Positions 28,786 to 38,665 of a stretch of DNA of 64,000 bases are shown here, in pieces. Origin of the DNA: Acidobacteriota bacterium (GTDB lineage Bacteria; Acidobacteriota; Blastocatellia; RBC074). Each line of letters starts with the position of its first letter. Within the stretch, counting starts at the first letter, position 1. The notes below the pieces were generated by a model. It did not search any database, had not been told where the DNA came from, and worked only from the letters and a program-made list of their open reading frames with translations. A program made the position numbers and the translations under genes. Location of the stretch: contig JADJLO010000018.1 in assembly GCA_016710075.1 (NCBI GenBank), positions 117,934 through 181,933 on the forward strand. Reading direction: 5' to 3'.

Positions 28786-29688
28786 GACCGCCATTTCCTG
28801 AAGACGGTTTTTATGACGAAGGATGAATTCGATAAATGCCCGCGTCGGTGAGGACTGAAATTTTCCGAGCGAGACCAGGGAAACGGATCTTGTCAGCCTG
28901 TGTCCGCTGATCTGCAGTTTGGAGAGCTTGCCCTCGATGACTTCGTCACGGACGGACCAGGCCGGAAGCAGCGAAACTCCAAGTCCCCGCTCGACCATTC
29001 GCTTGATAAAGTAAGTATCATTCGATTCAAGAGCGAGTTCCGGCCGGACACCGAGCTGGCCGAAGAACTGGTCGGTGGCCCGCCTGATTGAAGCCCCACG
29101 CTCAAACAGTATCAGCTTCTCCTTTTCTATCTCTCCAACGGATGTCGCTTTCTTCTTCGCGAGCCGATGATCTTTGCTGACGATGAGCACAAGTTCATCG
29201 TCGAACAGCTTCGTCACCTGAAGATTCGGGGAATAAACGGCCAGTGAAGCGAATCCAACATCCGCAGCTCCATTGAGGATATCGGCCACAGTCTGTTCTG
29301 TGCTTACCGTAGTCCGGAATGCGAGATCGATTCCGGGATGTGTGTCCATAAACGATTCAAAGAGAGGCACGAACAGATGAACCAGCGCCTGAGTCGCAGC
29401 CGCCACGCGGACACGCCCGACGGCGGACCGCTCACGACCCGATATCTTCTCCCGCAAAGCCTCCGCATCATCCAGTATTCGCTCGACATATTCAAGCGCC
29501 ATCTTACCCGCCTGCGATAGCTTTACGCCTCGCTTTGCCCTTATGAAGAGCGGTTCTCCAAGTTCTTCTTCAAGCGCCTTGATCTGGTGGCTGACTGCCG
29601 ACTGCGTCAGGTGCAGCCTCTCGGCCGCCCTCGTGAAATTGAGAGTCTCTGCAACGGCCCTGAATGTTTTTAAGTGCGACATCTCCAC
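28765..29688 (-). CDS. LysR-family transcriptional regulator
   Basis: A 307-residue regulator. Residues 1-60 are the winged helix-turn-helix (TFRAVAETLNFTRAAERLHLTQSAVSHQIKALEEELG), followed by a linker helix and a two-lobe periplasmic-binding-type ligand domain starting with GRVRVAAATQ. The ligand and targets are unknown; LysR proteins often control a divergent neighbour, and the nearest such gene is the small one at 29907. Length is normal apart from the repeat-encoded tail. Confidence 0.92.
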   Translation of the reverse strand: MEMSHLKTFRAVAETLNFTRAAERLHLTQSAVSHQIKALEEELGEPLFIRAKRGVKLSQAGKMALEYVERILDDAEALREKISGRERSAVGRVRVAAATQALVHLFVPLFESFMDTHPGIDLAFRTTVSTEQTVADILNGAADVGFASLAVYSPNLQVTKLFDDELVLIVSKDHRLAKKKATSVGEIEKEKLILFERGASIRRATDQFFGQLGVRPELALESNDTYFIKRMVERGLGVSLLPAWSVRDEVIEGKLSKLQISGHRLTRSVSLVSLGKFQSSPTRAFIEFILRHKNRLQEMAVGGELKV

Positions 29689-29906
29689 CGGGTTTTCTCC
29701 TCTTTTTCGTCAGTCCGTAACTCCTCGTGGACTCTTAAATCCAGATCATAGACATTACGGATTTTAATCATATGGATTAAAACAATGAGTTGGACAAATT
29801 ACAAGACGGCGATCATAATCCGCACGTTCTTTCGCAGAGGTTGCTGTAATGAGTAGTGAATCTTTCTGGTTGGGATCTGCGAAAGAGCGGGAGCAGGAGG
29901 GAAGTT

Positions 29907-30233
29907 ATGCCGATACAATACAGATTGGACTATGCAATCGATAAGTCCAGCGGAAAGAGTTCGGATGAGCGTGCGCTGATAAGGGCCGTAGCTGGGATCA
30001 AATTGGCGCCATCCGATGCGACGCGCGTATGGCCGCGCATCCTTGACCACAAGTGGTATCTCAGTGAGCGGTTGGGACGGGATGTCGGTCCGCGCGTCGC
30101 AATCATCGATTATCTGGAAAATGTCGAACCATTGAGACGCAGAGTCAATGGTTTCAAGAGTTATCTCCTGAGTATTCAGGAAAGGTTGCTGGCAAGAGCG
30201 GCTAAAGAGGAGTCTTCTCTGGCTGCTTTTTGA
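29907..30233 (+). CDS. Hypothetical protein with a DUF4032-like motif
   Basis: A 108-residue soluble protein. The segment HKWYLSERLGRDVGPRVAIIDYLENV in two parts resembles the conserved core I associate with DUF4032, though this protein is much shorter than full DUF4032 proteins; the assignment is tentative. GGAGGG precedes the ATG at 29907. A clear intrinsic terminator follows at 30298, so it is a single-gene transcript. Confidence 0.65.
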   Translation: MPIQYRLDYAIDKSSGKSSDERALIRAVAGIKLAPSDATRVWPRILDHKWYLSERLGRDVGPRVAIIDYLENVEPLRRRVNGFKSYLLSIQERLLARAAKEESSLAAF

Positions 30234-30297
30234 AAGCGATGTTGGCAGGCGTGAGCAGCGTCTCCGACAGTTTCATCATCTCTGCTATGGTCTTAAA

Positions 30298-30331
30298 GGC
30301 TGCAGTTGAAAAACTGCAGCCTATTTTTTTT
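30298..30331 (+). terminator. Intrinsic terminator
   Basis: Stem GGCTGCAGTT / AACTGCAGCC with a 4-nt loop followed by TATTTTTTTT. It ends the hypothetical gene at 29907-30233 and lies between it and the convergent HU gene. Confidence 0.9.
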
Positions 30332-30368
30332 GCCTATTTTTTTGGTTTGCTTGTTTGTTTGAACGTCT

Positions 30369-30632
30369 TCAGGACTGCAATTCCTTGCCTGGTTTGAAGC
30401 GAATGGTTTTGCCTTCAGGAATAGCGACCTGAGTACCGGTGCGTGGATTGCGACCGATGCCGCGTTTGCGCGGCTTGACGACAAAGACTCCAAACCCGCG
30501 AAGCTCAATTCTCTCCCCACGTTTCATGGCATCTTTCATGGCATCAAAAAGGGCTTCGACAGCAACCTCGGCTTTCATCTTGGGGACGCCTGTCTTTTCG
30601 GCAACGTTATTAATGATATCTAGCTTGATCAC
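30369..30632 (-). CDS. HU/IHF family DNA-binding protein
   Basis: An 87-residue histone-like protein that bends and compacts DNA. The helical dimer half (LDIINNVAEKTGVPKMKAEV) is followed by the beta-arm with ELRGFGVFVVKPRKRG, GRNPRTGTQVAIP and FKPGKEL, the family signature. The start is GTG at 30632 with AGGAGAGG 7 nt upstream. A consensus promoter lies about 80 nt upstream. HU and IHF subunits are not distinguished. Confidence 0.95.
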   Translation of the reverse strand: MIKLDIINNVAEKTGVPKMKAEVAVEALFDAMKDAMKRGERIELRGFGVFVVKPRKRGIGRNPRTGTQVAIPEGKTIRFKPGKELQS

Positions 30633-30714
30633 AATTCCTCTCCTTCGAAACCGGAAGTGACTGGATTCTTTGCAAGTTTGTTTTCCGTTTGAGTTTTCCG
30701 CTTTAAGCAGGCGA

Positions 30715-30743
30715 ATTATAGGAACGCCCGGACAGGGTGTCAA
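30715..30743 (-). promoter_or_regulatory. Consensus sigma-70 promoter of the HU gene
   Basis: The minus strand shows TTGACA (30738-30743), exactly 17 nt, then TATAAT (30715-30720): a perfect match to the vegetative consensus. It gives a leader of about 75 nt before the GTG at 30632. Confidence 0.92.
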
Positions 30744-30866
30744 CAGAACAGGGCTTGGCAATTTCCAATAATTTTTCGAGATATGCTAGACTGCGGGCTC
30801 ATTGAGCAGTTCAAGCGCGGCAATTCTTGTCTGTTCGGACAAGATCAAAAAGGAGAAACATCAATC

Positions 30867-31457
30867 GTGAGCGTAAAATCGGATCGCTGGATTCTGAAGA
30901 TGTGTCGTGAGCAAGGCATGATCACACCTTATGAAGAGGGGCTGGTGCGCGAGATCAACGGCCATCGAATCATCTCTGCGGGTGTCTCGTCCTATGGCTA
31001 TGATCTGCGGCTTGGTTCAGACGGGTTTCGAGTTTTTTCGCCGATAGCGAGTTCAGAGATCGATCCGAAGAACTTCGATGAAAACTCATTGGTCGAATCG
31101 CCATTGAAGACGGCTGAAGACGGCGCACAGTACTGGCTGTTGCCGCCGCATTCCTATGCTCTCGGCATCACGGTCGAAACTTTCAACATTCCCAAAAACG
31201 TGATCGGCCTGTGCATGGGCAAATCGACCTATGCGAGAAGCGGTTTGATCGTCAACACGACTCCGCTCGAGCCAGGCTGGAGAGGCCGGCTGGTGCTCGA
31301 ATTCTCAAACTCCGCGGATCTGCCGATCAGAATCTATGCGAATGAAGGAATCGCCCAGGTGACATTCTTCGAGTCGGATGAGTACTGCGATGTCTCGTAT
31401 GCAGATCGCGCAGGCAAGTACCAGGATCAGACCGGCCTGGTCACACCGAGACTGTAA
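30867..31457 (+). CDS. dcd: dCTP deaminase
   Basis: A 196-residue enzyme that deaminates dCTP to dUTP for thymidylate synthesis. SVKSDRWILKM opens the protein; SSYGYDLRLG, GKSTYARSGL, TPLEPGWRGRLVLEFSN (with the catalytic Glu) and YANEGIAQVTF follow in the family order. GTG 30867 is chosen because AGGAG lies 12 nt upstream and homologues start there, although the frame is open further upstream. Confidence 0.93.
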   Translation: MSVKSDRWILKMCREQGMITPYEEGLVREINGHRIISAGVSSYGYDLRLGSDGFRVFSPIASSEIDPKNFDENSLVESPLKTAEDGAQYWLLPPHSYALGITVETFNIPKNVIGLCMGKSTYARSGLIVNTTPLEPGWRGRLVLEFSNSADLPIRIYANEGIAQVTFFESDEYCDVSYADRAGKYQDQTGLVTPRL

Positions 31458-31459
31458 GC

Positions 31460-31590
31460 ATGGAGTTCCGCATGGAGTTCCACGCATGGAGTTCCGCCTT
31501 CAGGCGGAACTTTTCGTAAACCTGGAGTTTCACCTGAAGAGTTCCGCCTGAAGGCGGAACTCCATGCGAGGAACTCCATGCGAGGATGAA
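31460..31590. repeat. Palindromic GGAGTTCCGCC element, copy A
   Basis: Repeated GGAGTTCC units around two palindromes GTTCCGCCTTCAGGCGGAAC, 131 bp in all, filling the gap between dcd and the desaturase. It shares the stretch with CTTTCGTAAACCTGG with copy B at 45969. Confidence 0.8.
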
Positions 31591-31595
31591 AAAAG

Positions 31596-32699
31596 ATGAC
31601 AAGTGCCCAGATTCTCGCAGATCTGCGACAGAAGATATCCGCCGGCGGGTGGGACAGGAAGGCAACGGGGCAAATACTGTTCGAGCTTTCCATTCACGTT
31701 TTTTTGGCGTTGGCAGGGATTGCTGTCATAGCGACCTTTGACAGCTGGTGGGTGAAAGCGTGCGGGCTGATCGTCTCGACAACGGGATCGATTGGCGTTG
31801 GAACCAATTCTCACACCTCATCTCATTATGGAACGAGCGACCGAAAGTGGGTCAACGAATTGTTGAGCTATTTCGGTTACCCTTTTTTTCTGGGACTTTC
31901 CGCAACGTTCTGGTGGCATCAGCATGTAACGATTCATCATCCATCGCCGAATCTGATAGGGGTCGACGATGATGCCGATCTGTCGCCATGGTTTGCGATG
32001 ACGCAGGCGGAGATTCAGGCCGCGAGCGGATTGAGGCGATGGTATTACGAGAAGGCCCAGTGGCTGGTATTTCCGCTGGCGCTGGCTGCGAACGGATTCA
32101 ATTTCACAAAGACCGGCGTGGTATATCTGATAAGAATGCTGCGAGATCCGGAGAAGCGTAGAACTGCTCACTGGATAGATCTGACCGCGTTGATGCTTCA
32201 CTTTGGGTGTTATCTCGGCCTGCCGGTTCTATTCTTTTCCGCACGTGATGTTTTAACAGTCTATCTGTTTCGCACAGTATCTCTTGGGTACGCGATGTTT
32301 GTGATGCAGGCCCCGGGGCATTTCCCCGCGGAGGCCGCGAGGCTAAGCGCGGATCAGCGGAAGACCGATCATCTGTTGATTCAGACCGCCAACTCAGTGG
32401 ATTTCAGGGCCGGCTTCATCGGCCGGCTGTTCAGTTCGGGCCTCGGGTACCAGATTGAGCACCATCTTTTCCCGAATCTGAGCCATGTCCATTACCGTAA
32501 AATCAGCCCGATGATAGAGCAGATGTGTCGTGAAAACGGTTTTCCCTATCACTCATACAGTTGGGATAGCGTAGTCTGGAAATGCTGGATGGTCTTGCGT
32601 TATCCGCCGCCGATCGTCAACGATGCCGGGACGCTGCGGATAAATTTCGGAGAAGCAGATTCGGGCCCGTCACAGCCCTCAGGTATGGCTGCCGACTGA
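31596..32699 (+). CDS. Membrane fatty-acid desaturase
   Basis: A 367-residue di-iron membrane desaturase. Three His boxes are visible: HTSSHYG (about 72), HQHVTIHH (about 108) and QIEHHLFPNLSH (about 286), with hydrophobic helices between. The third box with Gln in front is typical of the delta-5/delta-6 type. It would introduce a double bond into membrane acyl chains; the position is unknown. The following sensor kinase suggests, but does not prove, control by membrane state. Confidence 0.9.
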   Translation: MTSAQILADLRQKISAGGWDRKATGQILFELSIHVFLALAGIAVIATFDSWWVKACGLIVSTTGSIGVGTNSHTSSHYGTSDRKWVNELLSYFGYPFFLGLSATFWWHQHVTIHHPSPNLIGVDDDADLSPWFAMTQAEIQAASGLRRWYYEKAQWLVFPLALAANGFNFTKTGVVYLIRMLRDPEKRRTAHWIDLTALMLHFGCYLGLPVLFFSARDVLTVYLFRTVSLGYAMFVMQAPGHFPAEAARLSADQRKTDHLLIQTANSVDFRAGFIGRLFSSGLGYQIEHHLFPNLSHVHYRKISPMIEQMCRENGFPYHSYSWDSVVWKCWMVLRYPPPIVNDAGTLRINFGEADSGPSQPSGMAAD

Positions 32700-32735
32700 G
32701 AGTCTGGAACAGGCAAGTCCGGGAGGAAAGTAACC

Positions 32736-34561
32736 ATGGATGAAATCCCCGTTAATCCATTGGAAGTAATGGCGCGCAAACGCGCCCTGATGTCCCATCT
32801 GCGCCAGGAGCTTATTCCGCATGTAAACGCAATCCTTGGCTACAGCGAAATGATGCTTGAAGATGCCGAAAGCTCGGGTCGAAGCGATGAGGCGAAGGGG
32901 ATGGGTCAGCTTCGAACCCTGGGCAAGAGAATGCTGTCGACCATAAATACCCACCTCGGATCGACGAAAACAGGAACCATCAGGCTGGATTTCAACGTCG
33001 AGAAACTTTGTGAGCGGCTGAGCAGCGAAATGAGACAGCCGGTCGATGAGATCATCTCGGCATGCTCGGAGCTGCTCGATGCCGGCAGGAGGTCGGCACA
33101 GTCCGATCTCAATGGCGATCTGCTCAAGGTTCGACAATCGGGAGACAATTTACGGATCATCTGTGACGGCATGGTGGAACTTGCCAGGGACTGGTTCACC
33201 AGGTCGCTTAAAGAGCCGGTTTATCAAGCCGCGCCGGATGATGAAGTCTCCGCCGGTAGAAAGAACGAAAAGGGATCGATTCTTGTCGTTGAAGGGAACG
33301 ATGTCAATCGCGAGCTGCTGTCACGACAACTGGAACGTGAGGGCCACAATCTGACCAGCGTTTCTGGCGGAGCCGAGGCCCTTCAACTGCTGCTGAAGCG
33401 CAAACTCGATCTGGTGCTGCTCGATCTGGTGACCAGTGACATGAGCGGACTGGAGTTGCTTCAGAGACTGAAATCGGACGTGGAAACAGCGGACATTCCG
33501 GTAATCATGATCTCATCGCTCGATGAAGTCGACAGTGTGGTCAGATGCATCGATATGGGCGCGGAAGACTATCTGGTCAAACCTTTCAACACGATTCTTT
33601 TAAGAGCGAGGACCGGCGCCGCGCTCGAAAGAAACGCTTGCGCGATCAGGAAAAGGATCATTTCAGGCAATTGAAGGAAGACCAGGAAAAGCAGGCCGAG
33701 TTGCTCAAGAACCTTGCCGGCGCCAACTGGGAACTGGCGCAGACCATGGAACAATTGAAGGAGACTCAGGAAAAACTGATCATCCAGGAGAAGCTCGCTT
33801 CTCTGGGCGCCCTGACTGCCGGGATCGCTCACGAAATCAAGAATCCTCTCAACTTCGTCAACAATTTCGCCGCCCTCACAATCGATCTGGCCGACGAACT
33901 CAATGACGAAATAACCAAACTGAGCGAAAAGGGCGATCAAGAGACAATCTCATACATCACCGAACTGCTTGGCGATCTGAAACAGAATGCCGCCAAGATC
34001 AATGAGCATGGCAACCGCGCCGACGGCATAGTCCGAAGCATGCTCCTGCATTCGAGCGGCAACACCGGCCAGTGGCAGATGACGGACATCAATGCTTTGA
34101 CGGCCGAGTTTCTCAATCTGGCCTACCACGGCATGCGCGCCCAATCACCATCATTCAATCTGACGCTCGTCACCGATTACGATCAGAATATCGGACCTGT
34201 CAACGCCGTGTCGCAGGATCTGGGCCGGGTCTTTCTCAATCTGTTCAATAATGCCTGCTATGCCGTCCATGAGAAGAAGAAGAAGCTTGGAGACAGCTAC
34301 TCACCGTCACTTTCTGTGAAGACAAGCGGAAAAGGGAACATGATCGAGATCCGCGTTCGCGACAATGGCCCCGGCATTCCTCAGCAGGTGCTGGAAAAAA
34401 TATTCAATCCATTCTTCACCACCAAGCCGCCGGGTGAAGGAACAGGACTCGGGTTGTCGATAAGTCACGAAATAATCGTTCGAGAGCATAAGGGTGATAT
34501 CCGAGTCGAGTCCGAAGATGGCGAGTTCACCGAGTTCATTCTGACTTTGCCCGTATCCTAG
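32736..34561 (+). CDS. Hybrid response regulator / histidine kinase (one frameshift)
   Basis: About 608 residues when the frame is restored. Residues 10-150 contain two segments resembling HisKA dimerisation helices but without the phospho-His (RQELIPHVNAILGYSEMML and EMRQPVDEIISACSELL). A REC domain follows (about 185-300), with the phospho-Asp in LVLLDLVTSDMSG and Lys in YLVKPF; its first acidic pair is degenerate (VVEGND). After a coiled coil comes a true HisKA (GIAHEIKNPLNFVNNF, His about 364) and HATPase (RDNGPGIP, GEGTGLGLSIS). One base is missing at about 33626-33632, within the REC-to-coil joint. The ligand is unknown; it heads the REC-PP2C/RsbW/STAS series. Confidence 0.85.
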
Positions 34562-34571
34562 TGTTCAGGGA

Positions 34572-34673
34572 GATGAAGAAGAGGATACGAGAAATTGACG
34601 AAACATACGAAAAATTACAGGGGTTTATTGCCTCTTCTATACTCCTCCTTTTTTCCGTGTCTTTCGTAATCCA
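34572..34673. repeat. 9-bp-period inverted-repeat element, copy 4 (degenerate)
   Basis: GAAGAAGAGGATACGAG ... GACGAAACATACGAAAAA and a right arm ending CTTTCGTAATCC. It is a diverged copy in the 132-nt gap between the two signalling genes. Confidence 0.65.
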
Positions 34674-34693
34674 GTTTTTGCAAGGAGAAACTG

Positions 34694-35889
34694 ATGGCCG
34701 TTAAAATACTGGTCGTTGACGATGAGCCGGATCTGGAACTTCTGGTAAGACAGAAATTCCGCAGGCAGATTCGCGAGAAGGAGTTCGAATTCCACTTCGC
34801 TCATAACGGGGTTGAAGCCCTCGAACTTCTCAATACCGCCCCTGAAATAGAGGTGGTCATGACCGACATTAATATGCCGGTCATGGATGGCCTGAGTCTC
34901 CTTGCCAGGATCGGCGATCTGGATCGGATCATCAAAACGATCGTCGTTTCAGCATACGGCGATATGGATAACATCAGAGCGGCGATGAACCGCGGCGCGT
35001 ATGATTTCCTGACCAAACCAATGAGCTTCGAGGACCTCGACATCACCCTCAACAAGACGGTTCAGCGTGTCCGGGTACTCAGGCAATCACTGCTGGAGCA
35101 TGAACAACTCGTTGCAATTCAGCAGGAATTGAATGTCGCGACCAGAATTCAGCAATCGATTCTGCCCTGCGACTTCCCTCCATTCCCGAGCATGAAAGGA
35201 TTCGATCTGTTTGGGACGATGATCCCTGCGAGAGAAGTCGGAGGCGATTTTTACGACTTCTTCCTGCTCGATCAGGATCGTCTGGGGCTGGTCATCGGCG
35301 ACGTCTCGGGCAAGGGAGTGCCGGCAGCGATCTTCATGGCCGTCTCGCGTACGCTGCTCAAGTCCGTGGCCCTTACCGGGCTCGCCCCGGTGATTGCATG
35401 CAACAGGTCAATCAGCTATTATCCCTCGAAAATAGCTCGTTCATGTTCGTCACACTATTCTACGGAATCTTAAATATTCGAACCGGCGAATTTGAATTTT
35501 GCAATGCGGGACATAATCCACCATTTTTGATAACGAGGAACGGCCGCAGTCAGGTTCTGGCAACCCCAAGCAATATCGCTCTCGGGGTTGACGAGAATTT
35601 TTCTTTCAACACTGAAACTATTTGCCTGAAACCGGAGGAGACGCTGTATCTCTACACTGACGGCGTGACGGAAGCATTTAACATCAGGGACGAGATGTTC
35701 ACGGAATTGCAGCTCAAGAAAACACTTGATGAAGCTGTCGGCCTGCCGCCGAAGCAGGTGATCAGGATGGTCGTGGAGGCGGTCGAAAATTTTGCGGCCG
35801 GCACGCCTCAATCCGACGATCTGACAATGATGGTCATCAGGTATAACCCTGATCTTTCGGCCGCAGATGTCGTGGCGGCAAACCATTAA
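34694..35889 (+). CDS. Response regulator with PP2C/SpoIIE phosphatase output (one frameshift)
   Basis: About 398 residues when restored. The N-terminal REC domain has LVVDDEPD, the phospho-Asp in VVMTDINMPVMDG and Lys in FLTKPM. The C-terminal RsbU/SpoIIE phosphatase domain has AREVGGDFYDFF, VIGDVSGKGVPAAIFMA, FCNAGHNPP, YTDGVTEAF and QSDDLTMMVI, which hold the metal-binding aspartates. It would dephosphorylate a STAS antagonist when its REC domain is phosphorylated. The frame breaks at about 35388 (one base missing in the CCCC run). The preceding kinase is a likely partner and the STAS protein at 36420 the likely substrate. Confidence 0.87.
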
Positions 35890-35911
35890 GTTCCAAACTA
35901 ACACGATATCG

Positions 35912-36391
35912 ATGCCAGAAACCGGATCTGATATTTTTATCGCGACAATCAAAAATGATCTTTCTGAGATAGAACGCCTCAGTCTGATCATAGAAGATTT
36001 TGTTGAAAGCAGGAATTTATCCATCAAGACGGCATTTGAATTCAACGTCGCCCTCGATGAGATCCTGACGAACGTTATCTCTTATGCGTATGAAGACGCC
36101 GATCAGCACTTAATAAATATTCGCGGCAAACTTGCTGACGGATTTCTGACCATCGAGGTTGAGGATGATGGTCGAGAGTTCGATCCGCTGAAGTCAGACA
36201 ATCCCGATCTGGATTCGGGATTACATGAAAGGCCCATCGGCGGGCTCGGAATTCATTTGGTCAAAAAACTTACAGATCAATTGGAATATCGCAGACAGGA
36301 CGGAAAAAATCTGCTGGTCATGCGAAAAATCGCCAACCGGCAGCCAGTAAAAACAGGCTCAGGCAAAGACAACCCCGTATCTGATACATAA
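35912..36391 (+). CDS. RsbW-like anti-sigma-factor kinase (HATPase_c)
   Basis: About 159 residues. A GHKL ATPase of the anti-sigma-factor type: N box FNVALDEILTNVISYAYED, G1 box VEDDGREFDP and G2 box PIGGLGIHLVKK. In partner-switching systems such a kinase phosphorylates the STAS antagonist and holds a sigma factor or other target. No sigma gene is in the window. An alternative start at 35867 overlaps the end of the phosphatase gene. Confidence 0.88.
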   Translation: MPETGSDIFIATIKNDLSEIERLSLIIEDFVESRNLSIKTAFEFNVALDEILTNVISYAYEDADQHLINIRGKLADGFLTIEVEDDGREFDPLKSDNPDLDSGLHERPIGGLGIHLVKKLTDQLEYRRQDGKNLLVMRKIANRQPVKTGSGKDNPVSDT

Positions 36392-36419
36392 TTCAGATAG
36401 TCAAATGGAGAGCAAGATT

Positions 36420-36764
36420 ATGGAATTCATGGAAGATAAGCTGGAATCGGTCATGGTCGTTGGATTGCGAGGTCGCATGGACTCGAATACCTCTCGGATG
36501 GTCGAAGAGAGACTGATCACTCTGATAGATGGTGGAGAAAGCCGGATGGTCGTCGACTGCGCGCAGCTCGATTACATCAGCAGCGCCGGCCTGCGCGTCT
36601 TTCTGATGGCAGCCAAACGGGTGACACAGAACAAAGGCAAACTGGTTCTGTCCACGCTCAATAACGACATCCAGCAGGTTTTTGACCTGACCGGCTTCTC
36701 TTCGATTTTTCATATTTGCCCATCGAGAGAAGAGGCCATCAACACCCACCAAAAAGGAGCCTAG
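36420..36764 (+). CDS. STAS-domain anti-anti-sigma factor (RsbV-like)
   Basis: A 114-residue single STAS domain. The phosphorylatable Ser is in DYISSAGLRVF (about 54-64). In the RsbV family the dephosphorylated form binds the RsbW kinase and frees its target. GGAG 36406 fits the ATG at 36420; an in-frame ATG at 36405 is the alternative. It directly follows the RsbW-like gene. Confidence 0.9.
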   Translation: MEFMEDKLESVMVVGLRGRMDSNTSRMVEERLITLIDGGESRMVVDCAQLDYISSAGLRVFLMAAKRVTQNKGKLVLSTLNNDIQQVFDLTGFSSIFHICPSREEAINTHQKGA

Positions 36765-36865
36765 CAGTAACAAAATAATGACAGAACATTGCGGCCCGGC
36801 CCCGAAACGGCGCGCCGAGACTTTCCGGCGAAAGATATGAGCCGTGAGCTGATAAGGAGTGAATC

Positions 36866-37775
36866 GTGCCCCCGACTCAAATCGGCCAGACAGAGCATTT
36901 CAAAGATAAAGAACGTTCCATTCTGACGAGTTTTCTGCTCGGCGTAGTGGTTCTGATACCGGATATCATTGCAGTAATCCTCGCCAATTCAGTCATGCTG
37001 CTTTCCGGATCTATTGAAATCCGGAAGCGAGACCGTCGCAACATTCCTCTCCTGGCTTGCGGTACGAAAGGTCCGCCAGGGCAAGACATTCGACTACAAC
37101 TACGGCCAGGGAAAGCTCGAAAACATCTCCAGCCTTGCAGTGGCCGGCGCGATGCTCCTGTCGTGGATGATTGTCACATACGGCGCCATCGAACGTTTTC
37201 GCCATCCGTCCAAGATCGGATCGATCGCCTTCGCGCTGTTCGTTACCGGCGGATCGGCCTTAGTCAATTTCCGCATCTGGCGGAATAATTTGAAGCTTTC
37301 GCAGATCGAAGCCTCGCCGATAATCGAATCGCAGTGGCGGCTTTATCGGGCGAAGACCTTGGCCAACATCTGTGTCGTCACATCGCTGATTTTGAGCGCC
37401 ATGTTCCGCGAATATCAGTGGTCGGCATACATCGATCCTCTCGGGGCATTATTGATTTCGGGATTCCTGCTGCAGTCGGCCTATCGTGTCATTACTGATT
37501 CGGTTTATGACCTGCTTGACCGGACGCTGGATGAAACATTGCAGCTCGTGATCCTCGGCGAGTTGGCGGCATACTTCAACGATTACGTGGCGTTGCATGG
37601 CGTTCGATCCCGCAGATCGGGCAGCAATGTCTATATCGACATCTTCATGGAATTCGATGGCGAGCAGCGAATGTCCGAAGTTCAGAATGTCATCGACAGA
37701 ATGAAAACCGACCTTGAACAGAAAATAAAAGGCAGCCAAGTAGTCATCGCACCGGCTACAGCCCCCGTCGCTTAA
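36866..37775 (+). CDS. Cation diffusion facilitator (CDF) efflux protein (one frameshift)
   Basis: About 302 residues when restored. The first helices (SFLLGVVVLIPDIIAVILANSV) are in one frame and the rest (KSGSETVATFLSWLAVRK, FDYNYGQGKLENISSL) in another; one base is extra at about 37010. The CDF metal-binding helix II/V residues are altered from the usual HxxxD to forms such as SGSETVA and DPLGALL, so the metal is uncertain. A soluble C-terminal domain (about 215-300) ends the protein. The start is GTG with AAGGAG upstream. It probably exports a divalent metal such as zinc or iron. Confidence 0.8.
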
Positions 37776-37792
37776 TAAAGAAGCAGGTATCG

Positions 37793-38657
37793 ATGAGAAC
37801 AGAAAGATCTCCAAAAATCGCGGTGGTCATCGGTGGAATCGGGGTACGCGCAGCGGCATTCATTCCGCTGTTCGAATTTCTTGACGAAGCGAGGATCGAG
37901 CCCGACCTTGTGATCGGTTCGAGCAGCGGCGCGTTCATTGCGGCGATGCATGGCGCAGGTTATTCATCCGAAGCGATGCGCGGGATCATCAATGGCATTG
38001 AGGGAACGAAGCTCTACTCGAAGGTTGATTACCACACTCTCATCGGATTTGCGCATCCGAAGCTGGCTCCGCCGGGTATCGGATCGGCCGAAGAAATCCC
38101 GACTGCAGCAGGAGCTTTACAAGTGTGTATTCGGCGACCGCCGGCTGGAGGAGATCAGTCCCACTACCCTGCTTCAGGCAACGGACTGCCTAATCGGTGA
38201 GGGGGTGTTGCTGGATTCCGGCCCGCTGGCTGAGGCCGTTTATGCCGCCAGTGCTTTTGCTCCGGACTTCCCGCCGATCAAATTCGACGGCCGCTGGCTG
38301 TGCGACGGATCATACATCAGCCCTGTACCGATTATGGAAGCGGTTAAAAGAGAAGCGGATGTGGTCATCGCCATGTTCTATCAGGAGGAGCCGAAGCCCG
38401 TACCGTCGGACCTTCTCGAATCCAATTTCAATATCCTGGCAGCGTTTTTTAGCCGGCTGGTCAAGGATCAGACAATGATGTCGATCGAGATGCACCATCA
38501 CGAGATCATACTCTTGCCCATCAGATTTGGTGAATACATCGGCCCATGGGATACGAGTGCGTATTCGAAAATCATCGAGGCGGGCAGAAAAGCAGTGGCT
38601 CAGAGGAAGGACGAGATTCTCGAAGTCATCGCCGGGGCTGACGGAACAGATCATTGA
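37793..38657 (+). CDS. Patatin-like phospholipase 1 (one frameshift)
   Basis: About 287 residues when restored. Patatin lipases use a Ser-Asp dyad: here the nucleophile is in IGSSSGAF (about 45) and the Asp in DGSYISP (replacing the usual DGG). The oxyanion loop reads GGIGVRA instead of GGGxRG. One base is extra at about 38100, between EEIP and LQQEL. It is a paralogue of the next gene (shared FGDRRLEE/FGDTRIED, LLQATD/LLQVTD and GRWL). Confidence 0.82.
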
Positions 38658-38665
38658 CGACACAA

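Noticed and set aside
30755..30790. Promoter for dcd
   Set aside because: TTGGCA and TATGCT are present but 21 nt apart, which is outside the usual spacing.
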